NCBI RefSeq assembly: GCF_033955345.1
Contig: NZ_CP138332.1
Location: forward strand, 5,146,001 to 5,210,000
Direction of reading: 5' to 3'
Source of the DNA: Sphingobacterium bambusae
GTDB lineage: Bacteria; Bacteroidota; Bacteroidia; Sphingobacteriales; Sphingobacteriaceae
Length of the DNA: 64,000 nt
Shown here: in pieces, positions 55,872-64,000 of the stretch
Numbering within the stretch: position 1 is the stretch's first letter
How the letters are laid out: the number at the start of each line of letters is the position of its first letter
Program-made: the position numbers and the translations under genes
Notes under the pieces: generated by a model
What the model was told of the DNA's origin: nothing
Seen by the model: the letters and a program-made list of their open reading frames with translations, nothing else
The model's database searches: none

Positions 55872-56624
55872 ATGAATAGTGTGGTTTACCATTATACGTC
55901 AATAGATATTTTAGATAAAATATTGAGATTTAAAAAATTGCGATTTTCAGAAATGAATTCTCTTAATGATAAGTCCGAGTATCAGTATGGAATTCAGCTT
56001 TTAAAAGATAGGATTGTTGAATTTGAAGAAGAAAATAATGTAAGTTCTCCTTTTGAAATATCTATGTTAGATAGATTTTCTTTTAGAGATTCTCTGTTCT
56101 CAATTTCTTTTACAGAGTATGGCGACGATTTGGCCTTTTGGAATAGTTATTATGTTGATAAAGAGAAAAGTGTTTCCATCGGATTTACTAAAGATTCAGT
56201 TTTTAATGATAATTTTATTATTAATCAATGTATTTATGGTAATCCCTATCCTAAAATGAGTAGAGAACGTTATAATTGGTTTAGGAAAATATTTGATTTA
56301 AACACTAAATTAAGCAATATAACTGAAAGAGAATATCTACAAATTACGTTTCAGACGGCGCATATAAAACAAAAAGCTTTCAAAATTGAAAATGAGTTCA
56401 GAAGTGTTTCATTTTGTCCAAAAGATAAGGAATTAGGCGAGTTCACTAGAAATGGAAAGAGTGTAAGGTTTTTTGACCAGAGTTTTCAAGTAAATAGTAT
56501 ATCTGAGATAATTATTGGTCCGTCTGTAAAACAGATCTCAAATTTTATGGAGGTTAGGTCCTTAATCGATGAGCTTGGCTTAGACATTGAAATTAAGAGG
56601 TCTGCAATTCCACTTGAACTTTAA
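55872..56624 (+). CDS. DUF2971 domain protein (250 aa)
   Basis: A 250-residue protein with the DUF2971 pattern: YHYTSIDIL at the start, MNSLNDKSEYQYG near residues 28-40, SLFSISFTEYGDDLAFWNSY near 75-94 and a later ENEFRSVSF segment. The family is found near phage-defence and abortive-infection genes but its activity is not established. The gene lies alone just after the hsdM remnant. Confidence 0.8.
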   Translation: MNSVVYHYTSIDILDKILRFKKLRFSEMNSLNDKSEYQYGIQLLKDRIVEFEEENNVSSPFEISMLDRFSFRDSLFSISFTEYGDDLAFWNSYYVDKEKSVSIGFTKDSVFNDNFIINQCIYGNPYPKMSRERYNWFRKIFDLNTKLSNITEREYLQITFQTAHIKQKAFKIENEFRSVSFCPKDKELGEFTRNGKSVRFFDQSFQVNSISEIIIGPSVKQISNFMEVRSLIDELGLDIEIKRSAIPLEL

Positions 56625-56653
56625 AAGAAAGTGATCTTATGATGTTTGATTGT

Positions 56654-56758
56654 TAGGAAGCGCATTCGAACGGTTGCTGAGCTAAATACAGATCAGGAAA
56701 TTACAGCGGTATTGGGTGATAAAGTCAGAATTATTAAGGTAGAGGAGTTGACGTCATA
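56654..56758 (+). pseudogene. Short coding-looking fragment of unknown origin
   Basis: The stretch reads RKRIRTVAELNTDQEITAVL then RIIKVEELTS and a stop. Its composition is protein-like but it has no start and I cannot name the family. It may be the end of a lost gene. Confidence 0.35.
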
Positions 56759-56857
56759 ATTAGATTTAGAAGATTTTTGACGAAGATGGTCTTATGATGA
56801 CTGAGAAGAAACTTTTATAAATTGTAATAATTCATGCGTTGTTTTCGTCAAAAATGG

Positions 56858-57092
56858 GAGTGTAAAACAAACTGTGTCATTTGCTGAATTACCGCCCAGC
56901 GGGGCGGTAATTCAGCCACTTTGCTTATTGCAAATCTAACACCATTCTTCCCAGAAACCAAATTGCTAATTTCTGAGCCGTAGTCCCCCAATTGGCCAGT
57001 GGCATCGCCCATTTTTTCTTAATGTTTTTATGTGCTAAATAGACCATTTTCAATAAGGCCATATCTGAAGTGAAGACACCTTTGGTTTTAAT
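56858..57092 (-). mobile_element. 3' end fragment of a second IS256-family element
   Basis: The terminal inverted repeat (56858-56879) is followed by a 14-bp terminator hairpin (arms 56883-56896 and 56903-56916) and the last 168 bases of a transposase gene (stop at 56925; last residues AQKLAIWFLGRMVLDLQ). Homology to the first IS copy ends near 57092. The missing parts suggest deletion by recombination. Confidence 0.78.
56883..56916 (-). terminator. Terminator hairpin at IS256-family 3' end
   Basis: Perfect 14-bp arms around a 6-base loop, beginning 9 bases downstream of the fragment's transposase stop codon on the minus strand. Confidence 0.55.
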
Positions 57093-57161
57093 TTTATCAG
57101 ATCAAGTTTAATTTGAATAACTGTAATTATTAATCACTCTCTGTGCCATTTGTAAGTTTTT

Positions 57162-59939
57162 TTACAACAAGTTATGAAAGCTGTTATACACAGAGACCAC
57201 ACCGAAATTTTTTCGTTCAACAGCCATTATTGCTATAGTGTCTGCGATAGCCTTTAGATTATTTTCATACAATTCCTTCAATATTTCAATAAGTTTCATC
57301 TCGTCAAAATATGCTTCTTGGCTACAATTTTCCAATAACATCTGCAATAAAGTTCCTGCCAGTTTAGTTTCACCAACAGCTACCTTGGCTTCTATAATTT
57401 TTAAAAGACGGTATGTATTGAGGCTCTGTTTCCCTAGTCTTAGTGTTCGATAAAAAATTGGGAGATCAGCATCACCAAAATTATTAATTATTTCAGCAAA
57501 ATAAACCATTTCATACACTTTTTCCCTTAGCGTCGTATTAGAACTTCCTTCGGCAAGAACCAGTACTAATTCCCAAACATATCGGATCTTTTGAGCTTTT
57601 GAAATGTGATCTTCGATTTTTATTCGATCAATGAGTGAGGCGATCTGTCGCTCATTTCCCATACTGATTAATTCAGTAAGCAGCTTGTTTGCTCCTTGTA
57701 AATCAATTGTATATGCAATCCAGATATGTTCGACAAACCGTCGCGTAATCAGATTATCATCTGTTAATGTGGAGAGTTGCCTTTCATATTCATCTCGCAG
57801 TAAGTCATACAAATTTTTATAAAGCTGTTGGGAGAACAAGAGGTACCCGTAAAAAACTGGATTTTTATATTTTCCCTCACGATATTTTAACATTTCGTGA
57901 CGGTTCATTTTCAACCAATCCATATCAAGATAGCTGATTTGCGGTATGTAAAATCCTAAACACCAATAGAATTCGGCGATTTTGCAAGATGAAACGAGAC
58001 GTTCTGTAAATAAACTTTTTACCGATTGGTCCCATGCGGGAGGACCATTTTGCAAACCCACTCGTTTTATAGAAGCATTGATTAATGCATCATAGATCTT
58101 GCCGCGTGTGGAATTGGTGATATCCATTATGGGATCATTGTTTAGCCATTCAAATTCAATTATATAGTTCGTCTCTAACTTAATTAAAATTTCGATCGCA
58201 CTGCTGATGTGTTCACCAGTCAACTTACATTCTTTGTTCTCAAATACGCTATTTATCAACGAGGCGATCATCCCTACTGCGTTGGACTTTTCTCGTTCAT
58301 CAGAAGTTACATCCCAAAGGTCGTGTCGTTTTTCTAATATGGTATCTATGAAAGGCAAAACTTCTCCTGCAATCAGGGAGGTTGATTTTTCAATGACTGA
58401 GCGTAAACCACTCATGAAGCTGTAGATAAAGCGTACTGGCAGCGCAACAAATTCATATAGCACTGGTGAAATTAAATCGTATTGATCAATAACATAGGCT
58501 GTTAAGTCGTTTTGTAAACCGTAAGTATTATAGCCGCTCCATCGCTGCTTATCTGCAAGGATGTTGAGCACCTCAAGTGGGGGTTTCTCCAATATACGTT
58601 CGTCTGTGCTGTAGTCATCGCCCGAGCTCATGGAAAAGTAACTAACGTATCCTGGATGCGAAGGTACAACGCCATTTGTCATTTCTTTTAAAGCATGGTA
58701 GTCCTTGATAAGAAGATCGGGGTAACGGTACCGTATTGGTTCTAACGCCATATGCCATTCTAGCTCAAAATATGCACGGCGGGCTGGATAGTCCTTTTCT
58801 TTGTCTTCACTCCTTCTTTCTACAGTCAAGCCTTTTATCCAAGATAGAAGTTGATGTACTTGTTCAATTTCAAATTTAAAACAATTTCTGTTAATCAAGC
58901 GATAGACCTCGAGCATCGTGTTCCGATCATCTAACGGATTCGCCTGTTCCCAAAATATAGGAGACAGTTGCTCAAATCGGCGGTCAATGAAATAATAAGC
59001 TATACGCCGCAAAATAGGCAGTTCATTGAGGATCAGTGTGCTGATTTTGGATGACATTTCGTCGGGTGGAACTTCTTCCAAAAGTCCAACTAATAACCTA
59101 ATTATCGAAAAATTAAAGGCTGATTCGTCGATGTTTTGCCTGTCTGGCTCGATCGACGCCATATGGAGTTTGGAAAAATCCAATGGTGATTCGCGAGCAA
59201 CATCTTCTATTTTTGCTATAGCCCATTCCAGAACGGTAGTATCGAACTTCTTAAAAAGTTTTGATGGAGCACTGGTACTGAAATTTTCCAGCGTATATTC
59301 ATCGACAATTGCTCTTGATCGATAATTTTTTTTCTCTGGTAATGGTGTAAAAAGCAAATCCAATAGCTTAGAAGCTAACAAGGAATTACTGTCTAACAGT
59401 TTAAAAAAGAATATTTCACATATATCATGAGAAAGTATGGAACGCTCTCTTTTAAGCCCAAAATCAAATAGAAACTTTATGTGAATGTTGTCAATCGAAT
59501 CAGGAGGTAAACTCAATATGCTCCGAGATATTTGATAGTCAACAGTAAAATTCCGGTCTAGGGAATTCTCTTGCACATAGCTAAATACAATGTAACCATT
59601 AATAATTTGTACTACAAGCGTATGGATCTCGGGAAACTGTTCTACATAACCTGCAGCCGATTGAATGAGAAAGGCACCTTCCCAGCTTTTATATTGGAAG
59701 GAAATCTCCCCTTTATTCGTTGTGAAGGGGATAGGTGGTGGAATCTTATTAAATGACAGTAAGCCGTTTTCGTAAGCAAATTTAAACCATTCTGGGTCAA
59801 ATTGATTTGTGAGCTTCTGGATAAAATATGATCTTTCGATCGAACCCTTTATATATTCGATCATGAAATGATCTTCTACGCGCTGAGATTCGACGAACAA
59901 TCGATCAATGTTATTTATGTTTTTAATGATGTGTGACAC
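57162..59939 (-). CDS. Large helical protein (925 aa) coupled to SIR2 protein
   Basis: A 925-residue soluble protein, almost wholly predicted alpha-helical, lying 2 bases after the SIR2 stop. No nucleotide-binding motif is evident. The central part reads YVSYFSMSSGDDYSTDERIL and LNNDPIMDITNSTRG. DUF4020 proteins paired with SIR2 effectors have a similar layout, so this may be the sensor half of a defence system (inference). It is probably co-translated with the SIR2 gene upstream. No repeat period is obvious by eye. Confidence 0.8.
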   Translation of the reverse strand: MSHIIKNINNIDRLFVESQRVEDHFMIEYIKGSIERSYFIQKLTNQFDPEWFKFAYENGLLSFNKIPPPIPFTTNKGEISFQYKSWEGAFLIQSAAGYVEQFPEIHTLVVQIINGYIVFSYVQENSLDRNFTVDYQISRSILSLPPDSIDNIHIKFLFDFGLKRERSILSHDICEIFFFKLLDSNSLLASKLLDLLFTPLPEKKNYRSRAIVDEYTLENFSTSAPSKLFKKFDTTVLEWAIAKIEDVARESPLDFSKLHMASIEPDRQNIDESAFNFSIIRLLVGLLEEVPPDEMSSKISTLILNELPILRRIAYYFIDRRFEQLSPIFWEQANPLDDRNTMLEVYRLINRNCFKFEIEQVHQLLSWIKGLTVERRSEDKEKDYPARRAYFELEWHMALEPIRYRYPDLLIKDYHALKEMTNGVVPSHPGYVSYFSMSSGDDYSTDERILEKPPLEVLNILADKQRWSGYNTYGLQNDLTAYVIDQYDLISPVLYEFVALPVRFIYSFMSGLRSVIEKSTSLIAGEVLPFIDTILEKRHDLWDVTSDEREKSNAVGMIASLINSVFENKECKLTGEHISSAIEILIKLETNYIIEFEWLNNDPIMDITNSTRGKIYDALINASIKRVGLQNGPPAWDQSVKSLFTERLVSSCKIAEFYWCLGFYIPQISYLDMDWLKMNRHEMLKYREGKYKNPVFYGYLLFSQQLYKNLYDLLRDEYERQLSTLTDDNLITRRFVEHIWIAYTIDLQGANKLLTELISMGNERQIASLIDRIKIEDHISKAQKIRYVWELVLVLAEGSSNTTLREKVYEMVYFAEIINNFGDADLPIFYRTLRLGKQSLNTYRLLKIIEAKVAVGETKLAGTLLQMLLENCSQEAYFDEMKLIEILKELYENNLKAIADTIAIMAVERKNFGVVSVYNSFHNLL

Positions 59940-59941
59940 AG

Positions 59942-61039
59942 TTATTCTGGTTTGTAAGTTGTTGCGGCCGCTGCAATTGGTTCGTTTAGCTTTCTTAATA
60001 TTAATTCGATCTGGAGATATTGATCTCCTTCAAAATGTATAAGCTCGATATTCAACTTGTTGAGTAGCTTAATTTTCTCCTGATTCTCTTTATATCTTTG
60101 AGCTAATTTTGTAAGATGTTTCTCGCTAGCAAGCGGAAGTCCCGCATCTAAAATTCGATCAATTGCATCGTCTTGAAATTGGTACTCGATGGCGCCCGTG
60201 ACTTTATTTTTGTAGTCTACAAGTATGCCTTTTGATTTCCACAATGCAATGTCCGAACAGGATCCTTTCAGCTCGTGGTCGGCATAGGATTCTTTAATCA
60301 GGTTATCACTGAAGATGCAAAAGTGCTTTTGTTGTTCCCGATTATAGTTTCGCTTTTCCGCACGTATGGATTCCATCGCTTTTTCCAAGAAGTTTACAAA
60401 AGTCTTATCCGAAAAGCTGAAACCGACAAAGACAGTACTGTAGTTCGTAAACACCGAGGACACGAAAGTTTGAACGCCTGATAATGGCTGCTCATATTGT
60501 TGCAAGTACGACTCTTCTGTTAGAATTACTTCCCCAGAAGAAGATGTTCCATGAATATGATATATCTTTCGGTCATGGCCAATTCCGCGTATATCTAAAT
60601 CTCCGGTTGAAAACGTCTGGTGCTTACAATCCGAATCGGGATTGAATCGCTCCAATGCACTTAACGTTTCTTCAAAACTATCGTCGTAGTTTGTCGTAAT
60701 GATCGTTTTGGAAAGACGGACAAGCTCAATATGTAATGAGGTGAAATGACAAGCAACCGGTTTTGTGTATTTCTTCACAAGCTCTCGATATTTCATAACA
60801 TCTGCTTTACTTTTTATATTGGATGCAACTTTAGGATATCCATCGGTATCAATCGCATTTTTTACGGCATTGTCATCATAATAGTATTTAAATTCTCGGT
60901 TTAGGCCTATTAAAAGGTCTTTCCAAAGGGGAATTTTTAGCGCAGAGGAACAACCTGCACCAATAAAAACAGCGATACCATATGGCTGACGAGCTAAATT
61001 TTGAAGTTCGTCAATCTTCTCGTTCAATAAATAGGACAT
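59942..61039 (-). CDS. SIR2-like NAD-hydrolase domain protein (365 aa)
   Basis: A SIR2-family protein. The NAD-binding GAGCSS motif is at residues 27-32, TTNYDDSFE at 115-123, the catalytic-type HIHG at 161-164, and VFVGFSFSD near 203-211. In defence systems such domains empty the cell of NAD+ on infection. The family has ~280-residue catalytic domains; the extra C-terminal ~80 residues are helical. It is the first gene of a two-gene operon with the 925-residue protein. Confidence 0.88.
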   Translation of the reverse strand: MSYLLNEKIDELQNLARQPYGIAVFIGAGCSSALKIPLWKDLLIGLNREFKYYYDDNAVKNAIDTDGYPKVASNIKSKADVMKYRELVKKYTKPVACHFTSLHIELVRLSKTIITTNYDDSFEETLSALERFNPDSDCKHQTFSTGDLDIRGIGHDRKIYHIHGTSSSGEVILTEESYLQQYEQPLSGVQTFVSSVFTNYSTVFVGFSFSDKTFVNFLEKAMESIRAEKRNYNREQQKHFCIFSDNLIKESYADHELKGSCSDIALWKSKGILVDYKNKVTGAIEYQFQDDAIDRILDAGLPLASEKHLTKLAQRYKENQEKIKLLNKLNIELIHFEGDQYLQIELILRKLNEPIAAAATTYKPE

Positions 61040-61749
61040 TAAAAAAGGCTAATAGTTCTGAACATCGGTTTTATCAATTCAACAATGAAAATAGGGATTT
61101 AAATTATTAATACAAAATCAAATTAAATCAATCTAAGAATTATTAAAAATGATCGTAAAACTTTCATAGGAAATCTCCCTTTGGTACTATTTTGCATTTT
61201 TATTGTTATGAAAAGTACTAACCAAAGTTTAGTTTTTCTAACAGTAAGTTCTTCATAGATAGAAGGAGTCCCGCCTGTTTGAGCTGGCGATAGTATTTGA
61301 CAGATTGCTCAAGAACTTGATGAAGAAGAACCAATTTGACGTGAAATTAGTGGGGCAAATAAATAACAAAAAGTGTTACAAATAGGTTACAGCGTCAAAT
61401 TTCTAAATTTCAATAATTATCAATAAATTGCCTCTGTAAGTCAGAAACAAAGCTTTTCCACCATATTCGTTTGCACCGTCCAAAAGTCTCATAATCTTCT
61501 GTTCCTATTTCTTTTATCAAGTTCGACCTTTATCCTGTATTCTCCTTTAAATATTTTTATACCAACATTTTCAACTTGGTAGACGAGATATTTACTGTGT
61601 ATTAGTTTTGGACTGTATTCAGTTTTTAAATTTCTTAAGCCCTCAGAACTGTTCCTCTAGCGTTCCCAAGGCTTCAGAACACAGTGATCCTTTGAGCTAA
61701 CTATTAATTGAGGCTCTAAACCAAAAATTTCTTTCACCGAATTTGTCAT
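61040..61749. other. Cargo end with repeat copy B, no intact gene
   Basis: It holds the promoter region of the SIR2 operon, a possible decayed start of a recombinase (61208: MKSTNQSLVF), and the long repeat copy at 61369-61493. No intact gene is seen. Confidence 0.45.
61369..61493. repeat. Imperfect long direct repeat, copy B
   Basis: The partner of 43632-43765, with the shared words AAAAAGTGTTACA, GTCAGAAA, ATTCG-TTG-ACCGTCC and AAGTCTC-TAATCTT. Its nature is unknown; in related elements such sequence lies beside the recombinase gene. Confidence 0.65.
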
Positions 61750-62016
61750 ATGGAAAATTACATTACAAAAGATGATTTACTCGAATTCCGAAGACTTTTG
61801 CTTCTTGACCTTCGCGAGGTGCTAAAAGAAAGCGAAAACGTTAACGCCGGTCTACTTGAACAGGAGTGGTTGCGCAGCAAAGATGTCCGAAAATTTCTTA
61901 ACATTTCAGCTGCAACGATCCAAAATCTCCGTGTCACTGGTAAATTGAGAAGTCAAAAGGTTCTCGGATCCTATTATTATAATAAAAACGATCTCTTAAA
62001 ATTGTTTACTGAATGA
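61750..62016 (+). CDS. Excisionase-like helix-turn-helix protein (88 aa)
   Basis: An 88-residue protein ending in a MerR/excisionase-type winged helix (WLRSKDVRKFLNISAATIQN, then LRSQKVLGSYYYNKND). The N-terminus is helical. In Bacteroidota conjugative elements such a gene sits near one attachment site and controls excision. Its stop overlaps the next start by 4 bases. Confidence 0.85.
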   Translation: MENYITKDDLLEFRRLLLLDLREVLKESENVNAGLLEQEWLRSKDVRKFLNISAATIQNLRVTGKLRSQKVLGSYYYNKNDLLKLFTE

Positions 62017-62306
62017 AGTATAATGAAAAGCAAAGCCCAATTACGAGGCTAATGAGCAGAGTAACTCATGATTCAAGGCTTAAGGTCTGTCACATTGCGC
62101 TAATTACAGGAATTATTGAACTGGCTCAACAGCAAAATGAATTTTGTAAAATTAAGATGAGTAGAAGACTGTTAATGAAGTATTCTCACATCAATACAGC
62201 GCCGACATACCACAAATATCTTAAAGAGCTGCAAGAACTCAATTACATAAAGTACAACCCATCATTTGATCCTAGAATTTCCAGTACATTAGAAATTTTG
62301 TTATAG
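62013..62306 (+). CDS. Small helix-turn-helix protein coupled to the excisionase
   Basis: A 97-residue protein with helical segments and an RLLMKYSHINTAPTYHKYLK motif typical of the second small gene near the recombination module of these elements. It overlaps the excisionase gene by ATGA. The role is likely regulatory. Confidence 0.75.
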   Translation: MKYNEKQSPITRLMSRVTHDSRLKVCHIALITGIIELAQQQNEFCKIKMSRRLLMKYSHINTAPTYHKYLKELQELNYIKYNPSFDPRISSTLEILL

Positions 62307-62590
62307 AGTAGCAATTCGATCAGAAAGCACATGGAGAAGTAGTGGCAACTGGCAAGCTTTAGGAGGGTAATAATTCTTCTTAATTTTTTTTATATTTCTC
62401 TAATAAATGAGAATATAATTTCTTAGCTTTAATCTATAAATCATTGGCATTTTCGTTCTTTTAAAGATTGTATGACTATTTTTTGCAAGTTTAAGTCAAA
62501 GTTATAGTGTAGTTTTTTGTTGGTGCGAAAGAGGTGCCAATTACGGTTTTCGTTTTTAAGATATTGTATATAAAGGGTTTATTGGGGAGG

Positions 62591-62611
62591 TTCGAATCCC
62601 TCTCTCTCCGC
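62591..62611 (+). other. tRNA-Ser 3' end, probable attR
   Basis: TTCGAAT followed by CCCTCTCTCTCCGC is the T-loop, T-stem 3' strand and acceptor 3' strand of a tRNA-Ser (discriminator G), but the sequence before TTCGAAT does not pair properly (GGAGG instead of GAGGG), so the tRNA stops there. This is expected at the right end of an element that inserted into a tRNA gene 3' end. Confidence 0.75.
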
Positions 62612-62612
62612 G

Positions 62613-62646
62613 AAAAGCTTCAATTTAAAAGATTGGAGCTTTTTTT
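62613..62646 (+). terminator. tRNA terminator
   Basis: AAAAGCTTCAAT and ATTGGAGCTTTTTT pair around a short loop, 2 bases after the tRNA fragment. Probably the original terminator of the tRNA-Ser gene. Confidence 0.8.
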
Positions 62647-62744
62647 ATGTTCAGCGTTTGCTAATAGGATCGCTGAGGGATGAGAACCCTCGGGTTCGAT
62701 CCGAAGGAGGTTTAAGGCCGAGTGCGGGGTTGTGGGGCTAAACC

Positions 62745-62759
62745 AATCCCTCTCTCCGC
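62745..62759 (+). repeat. Second, shorter copy of the tRNA-Ser end
   Basis: AATCCCTCTCTCCGC matches the end of the attR tRNA fragment minus two bases, about 150 bases further on. Probably a scar of an earlier insertion. Confidence 0.55.
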
Positions 62760-62966
62760 AGCTGCTAGTGTTTTACACGTCTATGCAATAAAAAAGCAGG
62801 TGCTGTTGTTCTCCTCGACACCGTGTATTTTAGAGTCTCGCTAATACGCGTGGCGTTCGCCTGAACCGCAGTGTATCAGTTGTTGCCTTGTTCGTATATT
62901 TTTAAACTATTGACTTGCCTTTGTGGTTATATACTATATTCTCCCAAGCGAAAAATCAAAATTCTT

Positions 62967-64000
62967 ATGGTAAAAAAGCCGATACTAGTTGAGTTAAATT
63001 ATATATTATATTTTCTGATTGCATTATTCGGTATCATGTATGTAGCAAGCTCCTTTCTAATACCGTTGACTATTGGATGTTTGTTAGCAATGCTGATGAT
63101 TCCAGTCTGTCGTTGGCTAGAGGAAAGAAATTTTTCAAGATTTGCGGCTTCATCCCTCAGTGTCTTTGCGATGGTTGTATTACTACTTGGGTTAAGTACT
63201 CTTTTGGTTCAGCAAATTACTTCCCTTAGTAATGATCTCTCTCAACTCGATGAACGTGTATCCAATGTTACTTCTTCTGCGCAGGACTTTCTTGACGATA
63301 CTGTGGGCGTATCAAAGGATCAGCAACAGAAGTATTTTGCTGAGCAGATCGATCGCTTTGGAGAAGGAGTAGCCTCATACGCTGCACTATTCGTTACCCA
63401 GCTGGGTGCTTTCTTGGTTAATTTTGTGATTATCGTAACGTATACCTTGCTCTTGCTTAACTACCGTGGAAGAATTAAAAACTTTGTGCTTAAGCTAGTG
63501 GAGAGACACACGCGTGGCGATCTATCAGGTAGTACTGGAAAAGTAGTCCATGAAGTGGCTACTGTCGCAAATGGATACGTGGCTGGTGTTTTCTTGGTGG
63601 TACTTATTCTTTCGGTAAGCAGTACCATCGCTTTGTTTGCGATTGGCGTAGAACATGCGTTACTGTTTGGCGTGCTGGCTGGTGTTTTAAATATTATACC
63701 TTATCTCGGTTCTTTGCTAGGCAGCTTGATACCTGTAATCTATGTGCTGCTAACAAGGGATACGCTCACATACGCCGTTATCGTTGGCGCTTATTTTCTG
63801 ATCATCCAGCAAATAGAAAGCTATGTACTTACACCAAATATCACTGGTGGTAAGATAAAGGTCAGCCCCCTTTTTACAATATTGATTGTTTTGTTTGGCA
63901 ACTTGGTTTGGGGTATAGCAGGAATGGTGCTATTCATACCTTTGTTGGGAATTGCCAAAGTGATTTTTGATCATGTCCCACAGTTAGACGCATATAGCTA
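62967..64000 (+). CDS. AI-2E family transporter (cut by window edge)
   Basis: From the ATG at 62967 the frame runs off the window after 344 codons. It encodes an AI-2E/PerM-type membrane protein with a hydrophobic N-terminus, a charged segment (residues about 75-125), and later membrane segments with NIIPYLGSLLGSLIPVIY and IESYVLTPNITGGKIKVSPL, which are conserved in the family. Members export small molecules or ions; some transport AI-2. The start follows a possible TTGACT/TATACT promoter near 62911-62940. Confidence 0.92.
   Translation, partial: MVKKPILVELNYILYFLIALFGIMYVASSFLIPLTIGCLLAMLMIPVCRWLEERNFSRFAASSLSVFAMVVLLLGLSTLLVQQITSLSNDLSQLDERVSNVTSSAQDFLDDTVGVSKDQQQKYFAEQIDRFGEGVASYAALFVTQLGAFLVNFVIIVTYTLLLLNYRGRIKNFVLKLVERHTRGDLSGSTGKVVHEVATVANGYVAGVFLVVLILSVSSTIALFAIGVEHALLFGVLAGVLNIIPYLGSLLGSLIPVIYVLLTRDTLTYAVIVGAYFLIIQQIESYVLTPNITGGKIKVSPLFTILIVLFGNLVWGIAGMVLFIPLLGIAKVIFDHVPQLDAYS

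Larger units (their letters stand above)
56625..57161. other. Remnant-filled spacer
   Basis: It holds a 35-codon coding-looking fragment at 56654-56758, then the second IS256-family fragment at 56858-57092. No intact gene. Confidence 0.5.
62307..62966. other. Attachment-site region and chromosome junction
   Basis: It contains the tRNA-Ser 3' end (62591-62611), its terminator (62613-62646), a second shorter match (62745-62759), and the upstream region of the AI-2E transporter. No intact gene. Confidence 0.6.

Noticed and set aside
62690..62710. A second TTCGATCC element resembling a T-arm
   Set aside because: No stem or acceptor strand surrounds it, so it is probably chance or remains of the scar.
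62911..62940. Sigma-70-like promoter before the AI-2E transporter
   Set aside because: Bacteroidota use a different -33/-7 consensus, so this match alone is weak; noted only in the gene entry.
1..64000. CRISPR arrays and rRNA or complete tRNA genes
   Set aside because: I saw no regular repeat-spacer pattern, no rRNA text, and only the tRNA-Ser 3' end at 62.6 kb.

Overview
The window looks like chromosome from a Sphingobacteriaceae-type member of the Bacteroidota (Sphingobacterium, Pedobacter or Olivibacter-like). This rests on the CTnDOT-style tra gene order, the PRTRC cassette, the DUF4099/DUF3945-like genes, the weak Shine-Dalgarno sites before most genes, and the moderate G+C content. Taxonomy is inferred from gene content only.

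Layout. (1) 1-10.1 kb: a stress and carbohydrate cassette. It holds a DUF421 membrane protein with an apparent frameshift, an SDR oxidoreductase, a GH15 glycosidase, an AsmA/DUF748-like protein, a DUF6766 membrane protein, a ferritin-like YciE/YciF protein, a tandem UspA protein, and the decayed C-terminus of a GlgX-type debranching enzyme. (2) 10.5-14.6 kb: SSB and a PRTRC operon (E, C, F, B, ThiF-like), with a possible frameshift in F. (3) 14.9-17.5 kb: an arsenic resistance operon (ArsR, DUF6428, ArsC-type phosphatase, Acr3) with two matching palindromic operator candidates. (4) 18.1-39.1 kb: the conjugation core. It holds a TOPRIM primase, a non-coding oriT-like region, MobA/MobC-like and MobB relaxase genes, ParA (TraA), small Tra proteins, the VirB4-like TraG, three tandem paralogous secreted proteins, TraJ, TraK, a TraL-like protein, TraM, TraN, the coupling protein, and accessory genes including an M23 peptidase. 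(5) 39.1-61.7 kb: a low-G+C cargo hotspot that reads as a defence island. It holds a Gabija pair (GajA/GajB), a HEPN protein, a membrane/TPR pair, a large DUF4365-type nuclease-like protein, IS256-family remnants, a second HEPN protein, a serine protease with a lipoprotein, an hsdM remnant, a DUF2971 protein, and a two-gene SIR2 plus 925-residue helical protein system. (6) 61.7-62.6 kb: excisionase-like and HTH genes, ending at the 3' end of a tRNA-Ser gene that looks like attR. (7) 62.97 kb to the right edge: an AI-2E family transporter, cut by the window.

The core in region 4 encodes mating-pair formation and DNA processing, the PRTRC/SSB block probably helps replication or maintenance, and the cargo supplies arsenic and phage resistance. 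No intact integrase is visible; only a 26-codon tyrosine-recombinase C-terminus survives at 43.85 kb. No intact tRNA-Ser was seen to the left, so the left end of the element may lie outside the window. The best candidates for a new system are the SIR2 plus helical-protein operon, the DUF4365 protein with its upstream membrane/TPR pair, and the HEPN proteins.
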